A stretch of 24,392 nucleotides of DNA from CAZRKC01 sp964600665 (GCA_964600665.1 CAZRKC010000037.1:1-24392); one strand, 5' to 3'; counted from the first letter of the stretch, positions 16,221 through 22,951 are shown. Notes: generated by a model not told the origin, from the letters alone. Program-made: numbers and translations.

Positions 16221-16890
16221 TCTTTTTCACCGCCTTATATCCCAATCCCCTGACAGAAACAAGGTCAAATTCATCATATTCCTCAAATCGTTTTCTGAGT
16301 CGATTAATGTGTACTGTTATCGTCTCCCAACCAGTATCACTTTCCATTCCCCAAATCTCATCCATGAGTTGAATCCGAGTAATAATGGTTCCGGGGTAGG
16401 AAAGCAATTTATAAAGAAGCAGAAATTCCTTTTGTGGGAGTATATGAATGTCTGAACCTTTGCTAACCGTATATGAGTTATAGTCTAAACAAACATCACC
16501 AACCATTATCTTGCGCTCTGTTGCAATTTGGGCACGCCGGAGCAATGCCTTAACATGCAATACTAATTCCTCTTCATCAACCGGTTTTGTCATATAGTCA
16601 TCGATTCCTACAATAAACCCCTGTTTTCTATCCACTGGAAGTAGTTTGGCGCTAACCATTAAAATTGGAAGATCGTTATTTGTTTGCCGAAGAATTTCTG
16701 TAAAGTCATAACCATCCATAATCGGCATCATAACATCTAAGATGACGAGGTCAATGTGTTCCTTATCCATAACCCCCAGCGCAACATCACCATTTTCTGC
16801 GGTTGAAACAGTATAACGCTCTGCTTCCAGCACGGCGCGCATAAGTTTTCGCGTATTCTTATCATCGTCTACGATTAAAATATGGAACAT
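16207..16890 (-). CDS. OmpR/PhoB-type response regulator
   Basis: A 227-residue regulator. The receiver domain has the acidic pair D8-D9 (HILIVDDDKNTRK), phospho-acceptor D52 (LVILDVMMP), the switch S80 (LMVSAK) and K102 (YMTKPVDEEEL). The C-terminal winged helix (about 130-222) has the typical ETITVHINRLRKRFE recognition helix and ends with VSVRGLGYKAV. I chose the ATG at 16890 because AGGAGG stands 7 nt before it; an upstream in-frame ATG would add 30 residues unlike the family. The kinase gene overlaps the 3' end. The most likely targets are its own promoter and the adjacent efflux operon. Confidence 0.95.
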   Translation of the reverse strand: MFHILIVDDDKNTRKLMRAVLEAERYTVSTAENGDVALGVMDKEHIDLVILDVMMPIMDGYDFTEILRQTNNDLPILMVSAKLLPVDRKQGFIVGIDDYMTKPVDEEELVLHVKALLRRAQIATERKIMVGDVCLDYNSYTVSKGSDIHILPQKEFLLLYKLLSYPGTIITRIQLMDEIWGMESDTGWETITVHINRLRKRFEEYDEFDLVSVRGLGYKAVKKNEKK

Positions 16891-17047
16891 AGCCGTGCCT
16901 CCTTTCTCGTTAATGCTGTGTGACCATCCTCCAAAACGCGACCATATCTTGGGGGTAGGAAATCGTTGGTGCCAAAACATCCAACAGCAAGTAAGTCTGA
17001 GTTTTACTTCGATGGTATGAAACTCAGATCAGAACCTGGACTCTTTT
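16891..17047. other. Upstream region of the response regulator gene
   Basis: No gene is supported. The promoter of the regulator-kinase operon should lie here. A direct GACCAT pair about 18 nt apart is seen near 16921-16945 and might be a regulator site, but the match is too short to be sure. An open stretch in the plus direction across this region is not convincing as a gene. Confidence 0.35.
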
Positions 17048-17196
17048 GTTTTTTCGGAGCCATAAACGTCGGGCTTATGCATACCCGACTCAACATTATT
17101 CAGCAATCTCCCCCAAATAGCGTTGAAGTAATTGCCTTGGGCTCAGATACCCTTGCGATGCATGTATACGAATCCTCTCTTCTGGCTCCCAAAAAG
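17048..17196 (-). repeat. 149-bp dispersed repeat with terminal inverted repeats, copy 1
   Basis: Read on the minus strand, the unit begins CTTTTTGGGAGCC (17196-17184) and ends GGCTCCGAAAAAAC (17061-17048), so its ends are inverted repeats of each other. A second copy of 148 bp lies at 22804-22951 in the same orientation, about 65-70 percent identical by eye with a 1-nt indel in the left half. Inside, the minus strand reads RIHASQGYLSPRQ and then LLQRYLGEIAE followed by a stop at 17096-17098, like the end of an IS3-type OrfB, and then an internal hairpin (17068-17089, GTCGGG/CCCGAC). It is either an IS-derived miniature element or two similarly trimmed IS remnants. Confidence 0.55.
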
Positions 17197-17254
17197 TGAT
17201 AAGGTTACATTCTCCTGAACCTGAAAAAAACCTTGTTTAACCACGAGATTTCGT

Positions 17255-17308
17255 ATTGTATCAATATTTGAGTTTATATTTATCCAATCACTCAAATATT
17301 GATACAAT
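17255..17308. repeat. Dispersed palindromic repeat, copy 2 (intact)
   Basis: The arm ATTGTATCAATATTTGAGT (17255-17273) and its exact reverse complement (17290-17308) make a perfect 19-bp stem around a 16-nt AT-rich loop. The same 54-nt unit occurs in degenerate form at 72-124, with the central part also conserved. The unit lies between the regulator gene and the divergent SPFH gene and is not followed by a U-tract, so it is probably a repeat element or protein-binding site and not a terminator. Confidence 0.75.
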
Positions 17309-17356
17309 TCTTTGGCTAATTGATTAGCGCCTTAACCACCTATTCAGTTCTGAGGC

Positions 17357-17533
17357 TCATCGTATCCTCCCGGGTATACCAATTGCTCTGTAAACCTTAA
17401 TAATCAGCTCATTCTTCCTGATTGGCATATCATGTTTTATGTTACTCCAAACTCTTCCCCCATATGTTACCATTTCGCAGTTTGTCAGAGGTAATTGACT
17501 ATTCCCTTCCGAAACTCCTTTGTATGTTCCCAG
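17357..17533 (-). pseudogene. Short unrecognised coding fragment, probably decayed
   Basis: A 58-codon open stretch on the minus strand has protein-like content: GTYKGVSEGNSQLPLTNCEM, then GGRVWSN, KHDMPIRKNELIIKVY and RAIGIPGRIR before a TGA at 17357-17359. The only ATG (17473) would give 38 residues and has no ribosome binding site. In another frame the sequence just upstream (RRWKAKVCPNWEHTKEFRKG) also looks coding, which suggests a frameshifted longer gene. I do not recognise the protein. The charged, basic C-terminus would suit a nucleic-acid-binding protein, but this is only an impression. Confidence 0.35.
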
Positions 17534-17629
17534 TTAGGACATACTTTGGCCTTCCACCTTCTCAAATCATACCGTCTCTCTTTGTTCAGAGAAAATGACA
17601 AGATTCCAAACCAACATGTTAAAATAATG
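17534..17629. other. Remaining spacer before the SPFH promoter
   Basis: Apart from the possible upstream frame of the decayed fragment, nothing is recognised here. Confidence 0.3.
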
Positions 17630-17658
17630 TTGACAGTATGATATCATAATGATATCTT
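17630..17658 (+). promoter_or_regulatory. Promoter of the SPFH-RHH operon
   Basis: A consensus -35 box TTGACA (17630-17635) and TATCTT (17653-17658) are separated by exactly 17 nt, and the SPFH ATG follows at 17683. A second AT-rich box TATAAT (17659-17664) is too far from the -35 box. The spacer is filled by a palindrome listed separately. Confidence 0.75.
17640..17656. promoter_or_regulatory. Palindromic operator candidate inside the SPFH-RHH promoter
   Basis: GATATCAT, one central A, then ATGATATC make a perfect 17-bp palindrome covering the promoter spacer and most of the -10 box. A protein bound here would block RNA polymerase. The ribbon-helix-helix protein encoded at the end of the same operon is the obvious candidate for autorepression; this link is inference. 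Confidence 0.55.
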
Positions 17659-17682
17659 TATAATATAAGGAGGGATTGTGAT

Positions 17683-18708
17683 ATGGAAGAAAAGCGTTTA
17701 AAGGCTAAACCAGGTATGCCAATCTTACTTGGAAGCATCGCGATGTATGCATTAGCGTTTGCTTTAACCATCTATGGTGGTGTCTTACTGGAAAAGGGTT
17801 TGCGCATGGGTACCTTCACACTCGTATTTGGCATTACTTGGCTTATTATCGGGTTTATTCCCTTCATGGGTTTGAAAGTCATTAAGCCCAATGAGGCACT
17901 TGTCCTCACGCTCTTTGGAAGTTATACGGGCACGCTTAGAGAAACAGGGTTCTTTTTCGTGCATCCATTCAGCACAGCCATCAATCCTGCTGCAAAAACA
18001 AGACTAGGGCAAAGCGGTGATGTGGACGGAGGCCAGACTCGTAGCGCCAACCGTAAATCAGCCGAAAGTACAGAAGCTCGAGAAACCATGGGAGATAAAA
18101 AAATATCACTTAAGGTCATGACACTTAATAATAGTAAGCAAAAGGTGAATGACACCTTGGGCAATCCGATCGAAATCGGCATCGCAGTCATGTGGCGAGT
18201 AGTCGATACGGCTAAGGCGGTCTTCAATGTGGATAATTACAAGGAATACCTATCGCTTCAATGTGACAGTGCTTTACGCAACATCGTTCGCATTTATCCT
18301 TATGATGTGGCACCTAATGTCGATACCACAGGTGATGGCCATCCTGATGAGGGTAGTCTCCGCGGTTCCAGTGCTGAGGTAGCTGAGCGAATCCGGACCG
18401 AGATCCAGTCGAAGGTTAAAGACGCAGGGTTGGAAATTTTAGAAGCACGTATTACCTATCTGGCTTACGCACAAGAGATTGCGGCAGTAATGCTGCAACG
18501 CCAGCAAGCAAGCGCCATCATCGACGCGCGCAAGATGATTGTGGACGGCGCCGTCGGTATGGTGGAGATGGCCTTGCAAAAGCTCAGTGAAAACCAAATT
18601 GTCGAATTAGACGACGAGCGTAAAGCTGCCATGGTATCCAACTTGCTAGTCGTATTGTGCGGCAACAGGGATGCCCAACCTGTTGTGAACAGCGGCAGCT
18701 TGTACTAA
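17683..18708 (+). CDS. SPFH/band-7 domain membrane protein
   Basis: A 341-residue protein with two N-terminal hydrophobic segments (about 12-34 and 44-63), then an SPFH (stomatin/prohibitin/flotillin) domain from about residue 64 (GLKVIKPNEALVLTLFGSYTG). A helical region follows (AYAQEIAAVMLQRQQASAII, then DARKMIVDGAVGMVEMALQ), as in stomatin-like proteins that form oligomers in membrane microdomains. A polar insert of some 30 residues (about 105-137, DGGQTRSANRKSAEST) interrupts the early domain. The ATG at 17683 has AGGAGGG 8 nt upstream. The stop TAA shares its last base with the start of the RHH gene. SPFH proteins scaffold membrane complexes; the partner here is unknown. The SPFH/Arc-type pairing occurs in other Clostridia. 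Confidence 0.92.
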   Translation: MEEKRLKAKPGMPILLGSIAMYALAFALTIYGGVLLEKGLRMGTFTLVFGITWLIIGFIPFMGLKVIKPNEALVLTLFGSYTGTLRETGFFFVHPFSTAINPAAKTRLGQSGDVDGGQTRSANRKSAESTEARETMGDKKISLKVMTLNNSKQKVNDTLGNPIEIGIAVMWRVVDTAKAVFNVDNYKEYLSLQCDSALRNIVRIYPYDVAPNVDTTGDGHPDEGSLRGSSAEVAERIRTEIQSKVKDAGLEILEARITYLAYAQEIAAVMLQRQQASAIIDARKMIVDGAVGMVEMALQKLSENQIVELDDERKAAMVSNLLVVLCGNRDAQPVVNSGSLY

Positions 18709-18914
18709 TGTCCAGCGGAAAGAAGCAGATCCCACTACGCCTTTCAGCCCGTTTATACTCCCAGATCGCACAGTGGGCTGAAGCGGACTTCCGATCTGTC
18801 AATGGACAGATTGAGTACTTACTAACTGAGTGCGTACGCCAACGAAACAAGAACGGGAAAAACATCCCTGATGAATTTATCGAAACAAACGATACCGAAT
18901 CAGAGAAAGTATAG
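18708..18914 (+). CDS. Small Arc-type ribbon-helix-helix protein
   Basis: A 68-residue protein with the ribbon-helix-helix pattern: a short strand (KQIPLRLS), a first helix (ARLYSQIAQWAEAD), a turn, a second helix (SVNGQIEYLLTECVRQR) and a polar acidic tail. Such proteins dimerise and bind palindromic DNA through the strand. The ATG at 18708 is chosen because it overlaps the SPFH stop (TAATG); a longer open frame runs upstream inside the SPFH gene but has no reason to be used. Translation is therefore coupled to the SPFH protein. It may repress its own operon at the palindrome 17640-17656, or act as a partner of the SPFH protein. Confidence 0.85.
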   Translation: MSSGKKQIPLRLSARLYSQIAQWAEADFRSVNGQIEYLLTECVRQRNKNGKNIPDEFIETNDTESEKV

Positions 18915-18934
18915 AAACTCGACGATGCACATCT

Positions 18935-19227
18935 TGAACTGCACCCCTAAAGTTTGACAGTATGATATACTGAAATAACTTTGGGGGTGGTTTTTTGCAA
19001 AAGGAGTGCCTTCCAAACAATTTTCAGGGGAATATTTGCAAAAAGCGATCGAAGATATGAGATGGAACAAGCTGAGCAAGTCCGAAACCGCAAAGAAGTA
19101 TGGGCCAACGAGGTCTATGATACAAAACTGGGAGCGCTTATACCTTGAGGAAGTTTCAACAGGGCTGAACACTGAACAACACGGACGAGTCGTTGGCACG
19201 AGAAAAGGGCTTATCTACCTACCTTAA
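18935..19227 (+). mobile_element. Truncated IS3-family element: left end plus start of OrfA
   Basis: TGAACTGCACCCCTAAAGTT (18935-18954), followed by TGACAG, looks like the left terminal repeat of IS3/IS150-type elements. Some 45 nt later a GTG at 19006, with an AGGAG box overlapping it, opens a 73-codon frame with the helix-turn-helix of an IS3 OrfA: KQFSGEYLQKAIEDM, LSKSETAKKYG, MIQNWERLYLEEVSTGLN. The frame then degenerates (GRVVGTRKGLIYLP, stop at 19225-19227) where intact OrfA proteins continue into a leucine zipper. No OrfB and no matching right end follow, so this is an inactive 5' fragment. Confidence 0.7.
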
Positions 19228-19809
19228 ACGGACAACAAGCCCTATCGTCGCTTAAGCTCATCTTTGTTTAACTTTTTGAGGTCACTTCAATCTTGCATCG
19301 ACGAGTTTTTTCTTTTGTTCTTTCAAAATAAGTGCAGTATGGAAAAAGTGCACTTCTTTCCATACCAATGTATTATTTTACACGCTCTCAGCATCGGTTC
19401 AATTCTAGTTTATAGCGATTCGATCACATCATACTCAATTTAACCATCCTACCAATAATCAGAGGACGAAGACCCCCTAAGATATAATATCGTGCGTCTT
19501 CCCCGTGGGTTATTTATAATAAGATAAAAATCAAACTCATTTAAGTCCTCGATCATACTGCTTTATGCAATAATTTCAATAATGTAAATACGCCCCTCTG
19601 TAAACCACTGATACATTACCTACAAAGAAGTCTAACCTCATTGTTCTAGCTCCGTGTATTGTCCCAGCTTCAAATTGAGTCCAGGATGATGCTGACACAC
19701 ATAAACCTGGATCAACTATTGAGGGGTATGCCATCCAAGTCCCACAGATTCAAGGCGATTCATCCGCCATTTCGGTTAATCATCCACACATCAAATCGCG
19801 CAAATTCAT
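19228..19809. other. Spacer downstream of the selenoprotein gene
   Basis: No gene is supported. A near-perfect 29-nt palindrome (19337-19365, GTATGGAAA...TTTCCATAC around GTGCAC) could stop transcripts from either side. Part of the minus strand next to the selenoprotein stop reads FDVWMINRNGG and LWDLDGIPLNS between stops, possibly a mobile-element remnant, but I cannot place it. Nothing else is recognised. Confidence 0.4.
19337..19365. repeat. 29-nt near-perfect palindrome
   Basis: The arms GTATGGAAA and TTTCCATAC flank a centre containing the palindrome AAGTGCACTT. The whole sequence equals its own reverse complement except for two positions. It lies between the IS3 fragment and the reductase genes and may serve as a terminator or binding site. 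Confidence 0.5.
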
Positions 19810-21084
19810 CTATAATAAATTCTCCAATGCTTTGCGTGTTCGCATCAATCGGTCATTGATTTCTTCCCCCAAAGGCAGCTCGGGTGCGCCCAAAGGATAC
19901 TTAACACTTTTAGAGGCAAAAATTCGTTTAACCCCTACCGAGTTGGCCACGGGGACCATGTTGCAAATCTGCACGGTCGGGATATTAGCTTTTTCCAGTT
20001 CATTGGTAATCACTGCACCGCAGCGCGTACTGGTTCCTCAGGTTGAGGTAAGCACGGCTGCATCAATGTTGTTCTTCTGAATGTATTCTGCCATCGCTCT
20101 GCCGATTTTGCGGCTGTTCTCAACCGTTGTGATCAAACCAGTGGTTCCCAGGTAGAAATCATGCAGCTTACCAATCACACCATCTCTTTCTAGCTGCCGC
20201 ATGGCATCCACCGGCACCAGACGGTCAGGATCTGCAAGAATAAAGGATGAGTCGTAACCATTATGGCAGATGGTCCAGTCACCCTGTTTTAAATCCTCCA
20301 ACCCTTGAATGGAATATGAATGAAATCGATTTGGATTTGCCGATGGCATCCGGTCCGGGTTTCCTGCCGGATACAACCCGCCATCTGTAATTAGTACGAT
20401 GGTCGCCTGTGAAAGGTCTTTTCCAAAGGGTGTTCGCTGTACATTATCATGAACCGGTAGAATAACTTCGGTTTCATAAGGACGCCCATTGATTTTGTCC
20501 AGGAGCATATCCACCAAACGCTGCGTTGATGGTTTATCCGAGGGCACATTTCGAATCAGTCCTCTTCTGTGATAGCCTTCTGCCTCTGGACTACCAATCT
20601 CTTCACCCTGGATCTGTTTGCGGACAAAGACAACCATTCTTTCGATATCTTCACGCATGTTTCTGGCATTGATCCCGCTTTTTAAGATAAACAGCTCTCT
20701 TTTATACAATTCAACCCCGGGATTTTCCTCATGCATGCTGGTAATCACCGGGATCCCCAGCTCTCTATGCACAGCACTACAAACAGAACCGCAGGCAACA
20801 CCGTAACGACCTGCCTGATAAGCCGGTCCGGCAACAAACAGATCCGGTTTGAATTCTACCGCAATAGCCACAATTTCCTTTGTGACCTCCACCAGATTCT
20901 CTGCGATATGATCATCACCGCAGATCACAGTGGCCACAACTGCACCAGCTTCACCAAAAGCTTCCTGAAGATACAGACCCGGTCCAATGGGCCCTTCTTT
21001 CACTTCAACCCCCATGCCAGCTACACTTTCACCGCCATACTGGCCGAAAAACTGATTGATATAATGAACGATTCTGGTTGTCAT
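19810..21084 (-). CDS. Glycine/sarcosine/betaine reductase component B selenoprotein (GrdB/GrdF/GrdH family; UGA read as selenocysteine)
   Basis: A 424-residue selenoprotein when the UGA at 20040-20038 is read as selenocysteine (residue 349). Before it lie 348 residues with the family's hallmarks: RIVHYINQFFGQYGGE at the start, then GPGLYLQEAF, DLFVAGPAYQAGRYGVACG and the ITDGGLYP-type middle. The active site is LTST-Sec-GTSTRCGA and the remainder (ELEKANIPTVQICNMVPVAN, KYPLGAPELP) matches the family's C-terminus. Sec 349 sits where the family has it (about 350). The position three after Sec is Ser; the glycine-type protein, as I remember it, has Cys there. With the subunit encoded 24 nt upstream it forms the substrate-binding component B, which delivers a Se-carboxymethyl group to GrdA. 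An AGGAGAG-GGGGGGAG site precedes the ATG. Which amine it uses is inferred to be betaine-like (grdH), not proven. Confidence 0.9.
19995..20040 (-). promoter_or_regulatory. Selenocysteine UGA and bacterial SECIS-like hairpin
   Basis: UGA lies at 20040-20038. Fourteen nt later a tight hairpin CUGC-GGU-GCAG (20023-20013) has a G-rich GGU loop. A lower helix can form between CCAGU (20033-20029) and ACUGG (19999-19995). Position and loop type fit bacterial SECIS elements, which lie inside the coding region just behind the UGA and bind SelB. Confidence 0.65.
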
Positions 21085-21108
21085 GCTTCTCCCCCCTGCT
21101 CTCCTCTG

Positions 21109-22371
21109 TTAATATTTAGTAGAAGTATACATGGTGCCGCCCAGCTGGCTTGTTGCCCCTCTGGACTTATGGTTATACAGAATGAAGCCATTATATGGAT
21201 CGACTTTCCCTAAGTTTGTCAGATTCGGAATCGCCGTCGACCCGATGACTCGCTGCACCGGAGGGCAGGCAATCAACTCCAGACAGCTGGAAGAGACCAT
21301 AGCGTTAGCATTCCGGGTCGTAAACAGGACCGATTCATCGGCAGCATTGTCCGGGGACAAAAATTCCGTAATCAAAATGGCTGATTGCATGCCCAGGTTT
21401 TCACATAAATCACAGGTCATTCCCATGTCAATCTGCGGGTGACCCCCGCCTTCTTTGGTAATCACCACCGCATCAGCGTGTAGGTGGTAATGGGCTAGAT
21501 TCGCTGCCATCATGGCATTTCTTTTTTTATCGGTCAACTCATGGGGCGTATTGTGGAGGATAACTCCTAGGAAATTTATATCCACTCCATGGCGGCGGTA
21601 AAGCTCTAAAATCAGCGGCTGGTTCTGGTATGAGTAGGTCGGATCGGCATTGGTCATCTGAAAGTAGTTGCGGTTGGTCAGCGCCCCATCCAGGATTTCA
21701 TTGGGATGAATGATCAGAGGCATCATTTTCGTGCAGTCATCCCCGTAGTAACGCGTGTCTGTATAAGGTGCATGGGAGAAAATCTGAAAGATATAGGCAA
21801 CCCCGGGTAAACCAGCCACCCCTTCCTTCTGCAAGGTAAATTCCTGATCGGCATCGGGCAGACAGTCTTTAGCCGCTTTCCCCAAGTAGCGAGCCACTTT
21901 TTTGGACGCCGTATTCACTGCATCGAAATAGTCATGTTTCGAAACTCCCTTCGCCGGGAAGGCATCGATGGTTAAGTTAATGGTTTTTGAAAAAGGTGTA
22001 TGGGGTGCAGCCGGACCGGACATATCCACAAAGGTTCCTAAGGGAACGTCCATTTCCAGGATTTCTACGACAGCCAATCCCCCCATTACCACGGATGGAC
22101 CTTGACCCACTGTGCCGATATCGTCAACCACTCCCGGGAAAGTGACCCCGCCATCAGATATCTTATAGATCGGCTGCACAATATCACCGACGTTCATCAG
22201 TCGGCAGTCCTCTCCGGGAAAAGCCAGTTCTATCTCAACATTTGAAAAACGGGAATCAAAAATCACTCCCTGAAGCTCTTCTTTGCAGATGTGCAGTATA
22301 TGTCCCTCTACATAGGTTTTTGCATCAAAGATCGCATGTTCAATATCCACAATCTGTTTGTGCAACTGCAT
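21109..22371 (-). CDS. Glycine/sarcosine/betaine reductase component B, alpha-type subunit (GrdE/GrdG/GrdI family)
   Basis: A 420-residue protein of the component-B proprotein family. It is recognisable by VDDIGTVGQGPSVVMGGLAV (84-103), HPNEILDGALTNRNYF (222-237), YSYQNQPLILELYRRHG (246-262), LNFLG-like INFLGVILHN (265-274), GGGHPQIDMGMTCDLCENLG (308-327) and the C-terminal TSQLGGTMYTS. In glycine-type GrdE the chain is cut at a Cys near residue 242 that becomes a pyruvoyl group, which forms a Schiff base with the amino group of glycine. Here the region reads QMTNADPTYSY (238-248) with no Cys, so self-processing is not expected. Betaine has no N-H and cannot form a Schiff base, and the betaine-type component B is known to have unprocessed subunits. 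This favours GrdI. AGGAGG stands 8 nt before the ATG; the selenoprotein gene follows after 24 nt. Confidence 0.88.
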   Translation of the reverse strand: MQLHKQIVDIEHAIFDAKTYVEGHILHICKEELQGVIFDSRFSNVEIELAFPGEDCRLMNVGDIVQPIYKISDGGVTFPGVVDDIGTVGQGPSVVMGGLAVVEILEMDVPLGTFVDMSGPAAPHTPFSKTINLTIDAFPAKGVSKHDYFDAVNTASKKVARYLGKAAKDCLPDADQEFTLQKEGVAGLPGVAYIFQIFSHAPYTDTRYYGDDCTKMMPLIIHPNEILDGALTNRNYFQMTNADPTYSYQNQPLILELYRRHGVDINFLGVILHNTPHELTDKKRNAMMAANLAHYHLHADAVVITKEGGGHPQIDMGMTCDLCENLGMQSAILITEFLSPDNAADESVLFTTRNANAMVSSSCLELIACPPVQRVIGSTAIPNLTNLGKVDPYNGFILYNHKSRGATSQLGGTMYTSTKY

Positions 22372-22803
22372 GATGATAGCCTCCTTATTGAAAATCAGGA
22401 TGAGTGAAATACTTACACGACTCCACGTGAGCTTTGATGTATGGAATGGCTGTTCAACCCCACCCTATAGGATTATTCTAACGGAACGGGATGTTTTTGC
22501 ATAGGGTCTGCGATGATTTCCGCTTTGAGATTGTTGCTCAGTGTATTGCCTAATTTATACAACCTAATCCGGGCAAAGCGAGAATGCATTTGCCTATCAT
22601 TCAGATATGTCTTATCATATGTCTTTCTTCTCCATCGCTACAACTTTCATTCCTTCCAGAATTTTGTCAATCGAATAGCGCATTGCTTTTTGCAGCATCT
22701 CTCCCTTCTTAACCAGTGCATGCATGCTAATCTCTTCTTAGATGTCACCCTATTGAGTCCCCGTTTCTAAGCTTTGTTAGAATGCAATGGGCTCGCCCTT
22801 ATG
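22372..22803. other. Upstream region of the reductase pair with a decayed coding fragment
   Basis: The promoter of the reductase genes should lie within the first 200 nt but no clear boxes are seen, and no riboswitch fold is recognised. Further up is the short frame listed at 22615-22725. A second open stretch in another frame (about 22455-22615, minus) reads QMHSRFARIRLYKLGNTLSN then KAEIIADPMQKHPVPLE; it has no start codon and may be part of the same decayed gene. Confidence 0.4.
22615..22725 (-). pseudogene. Short unrecognised frame upstream of the reductase genes
   Basis: A 36-codon frame (MHALVKKGEMLQKAMRYSID, then KILEGMKVVAMEKKDI, stop) is protein-like and amphipathic, but it has no clear ribosome binding site and is preceded by a stop four codons earlier. 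It is either a tiny gene or the tail of a degraded gene ahead of the reductase pair. I do not recognise it. Confidence 0.3.
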
Positions 22804-22951
22804 CTTTTTTCGAAGTCGAAGATGTCGAGCGTATGCGCACCTGACATCCTATTATGCACTAATCTTTTGCAAATAGCGTTCGCAAAATTGCGTAGGGTTC
22901 ATATACCCCAGCAAAACTGCATGCACGTCCTCTCAACTGACTCCGAAAAAG
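22804..22951 (-). repeat. 148-bp dispersed repeat with terminal inverted repeats, copy 2
   Basis: Homologous to 17048-17196. In the minus direction it begins CTTTTTCGGAGTC (22951-22939) and ends GACTTCGAAAAAAG (22817-22804). The internal reading GYMNPTQFCERYLQKISA, stop (22852-22854), parallels GYLSPRQLLQRYLGEIAE of copy 1, and the stretch after it (GTCAGGTGCGCATACGC) parallels the hairpin of copy 1. The shared boundaries suggest a mobile unit. Both copies lie in spacers without intact genes. Confidence 0.55.

Noticed and set aside
16966..17199. A 77-codon plus-strand frame between the regulator and the SPFH gene
   Set aside because: It overlaps the 149-bp repeat on the other strand, has no ribosome binding site and resembles no protein family.
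19810..20013. A separate 67-residue minus-strand gene starting with GTG
   Set aside because: It is the in-frame continuation of the selenoprotein behind the UGA at 20038-20040; its sequence matches the C-terminus of the GrdB family and it has no ribosome binding site of its own.
22372..22600. A glycine riboswitch or other aptamer ahead of the reductase genes
   Set aside because: I looked for paired glycine-aptamer motifs and for a terminator/antiterminator pair and saw neither.
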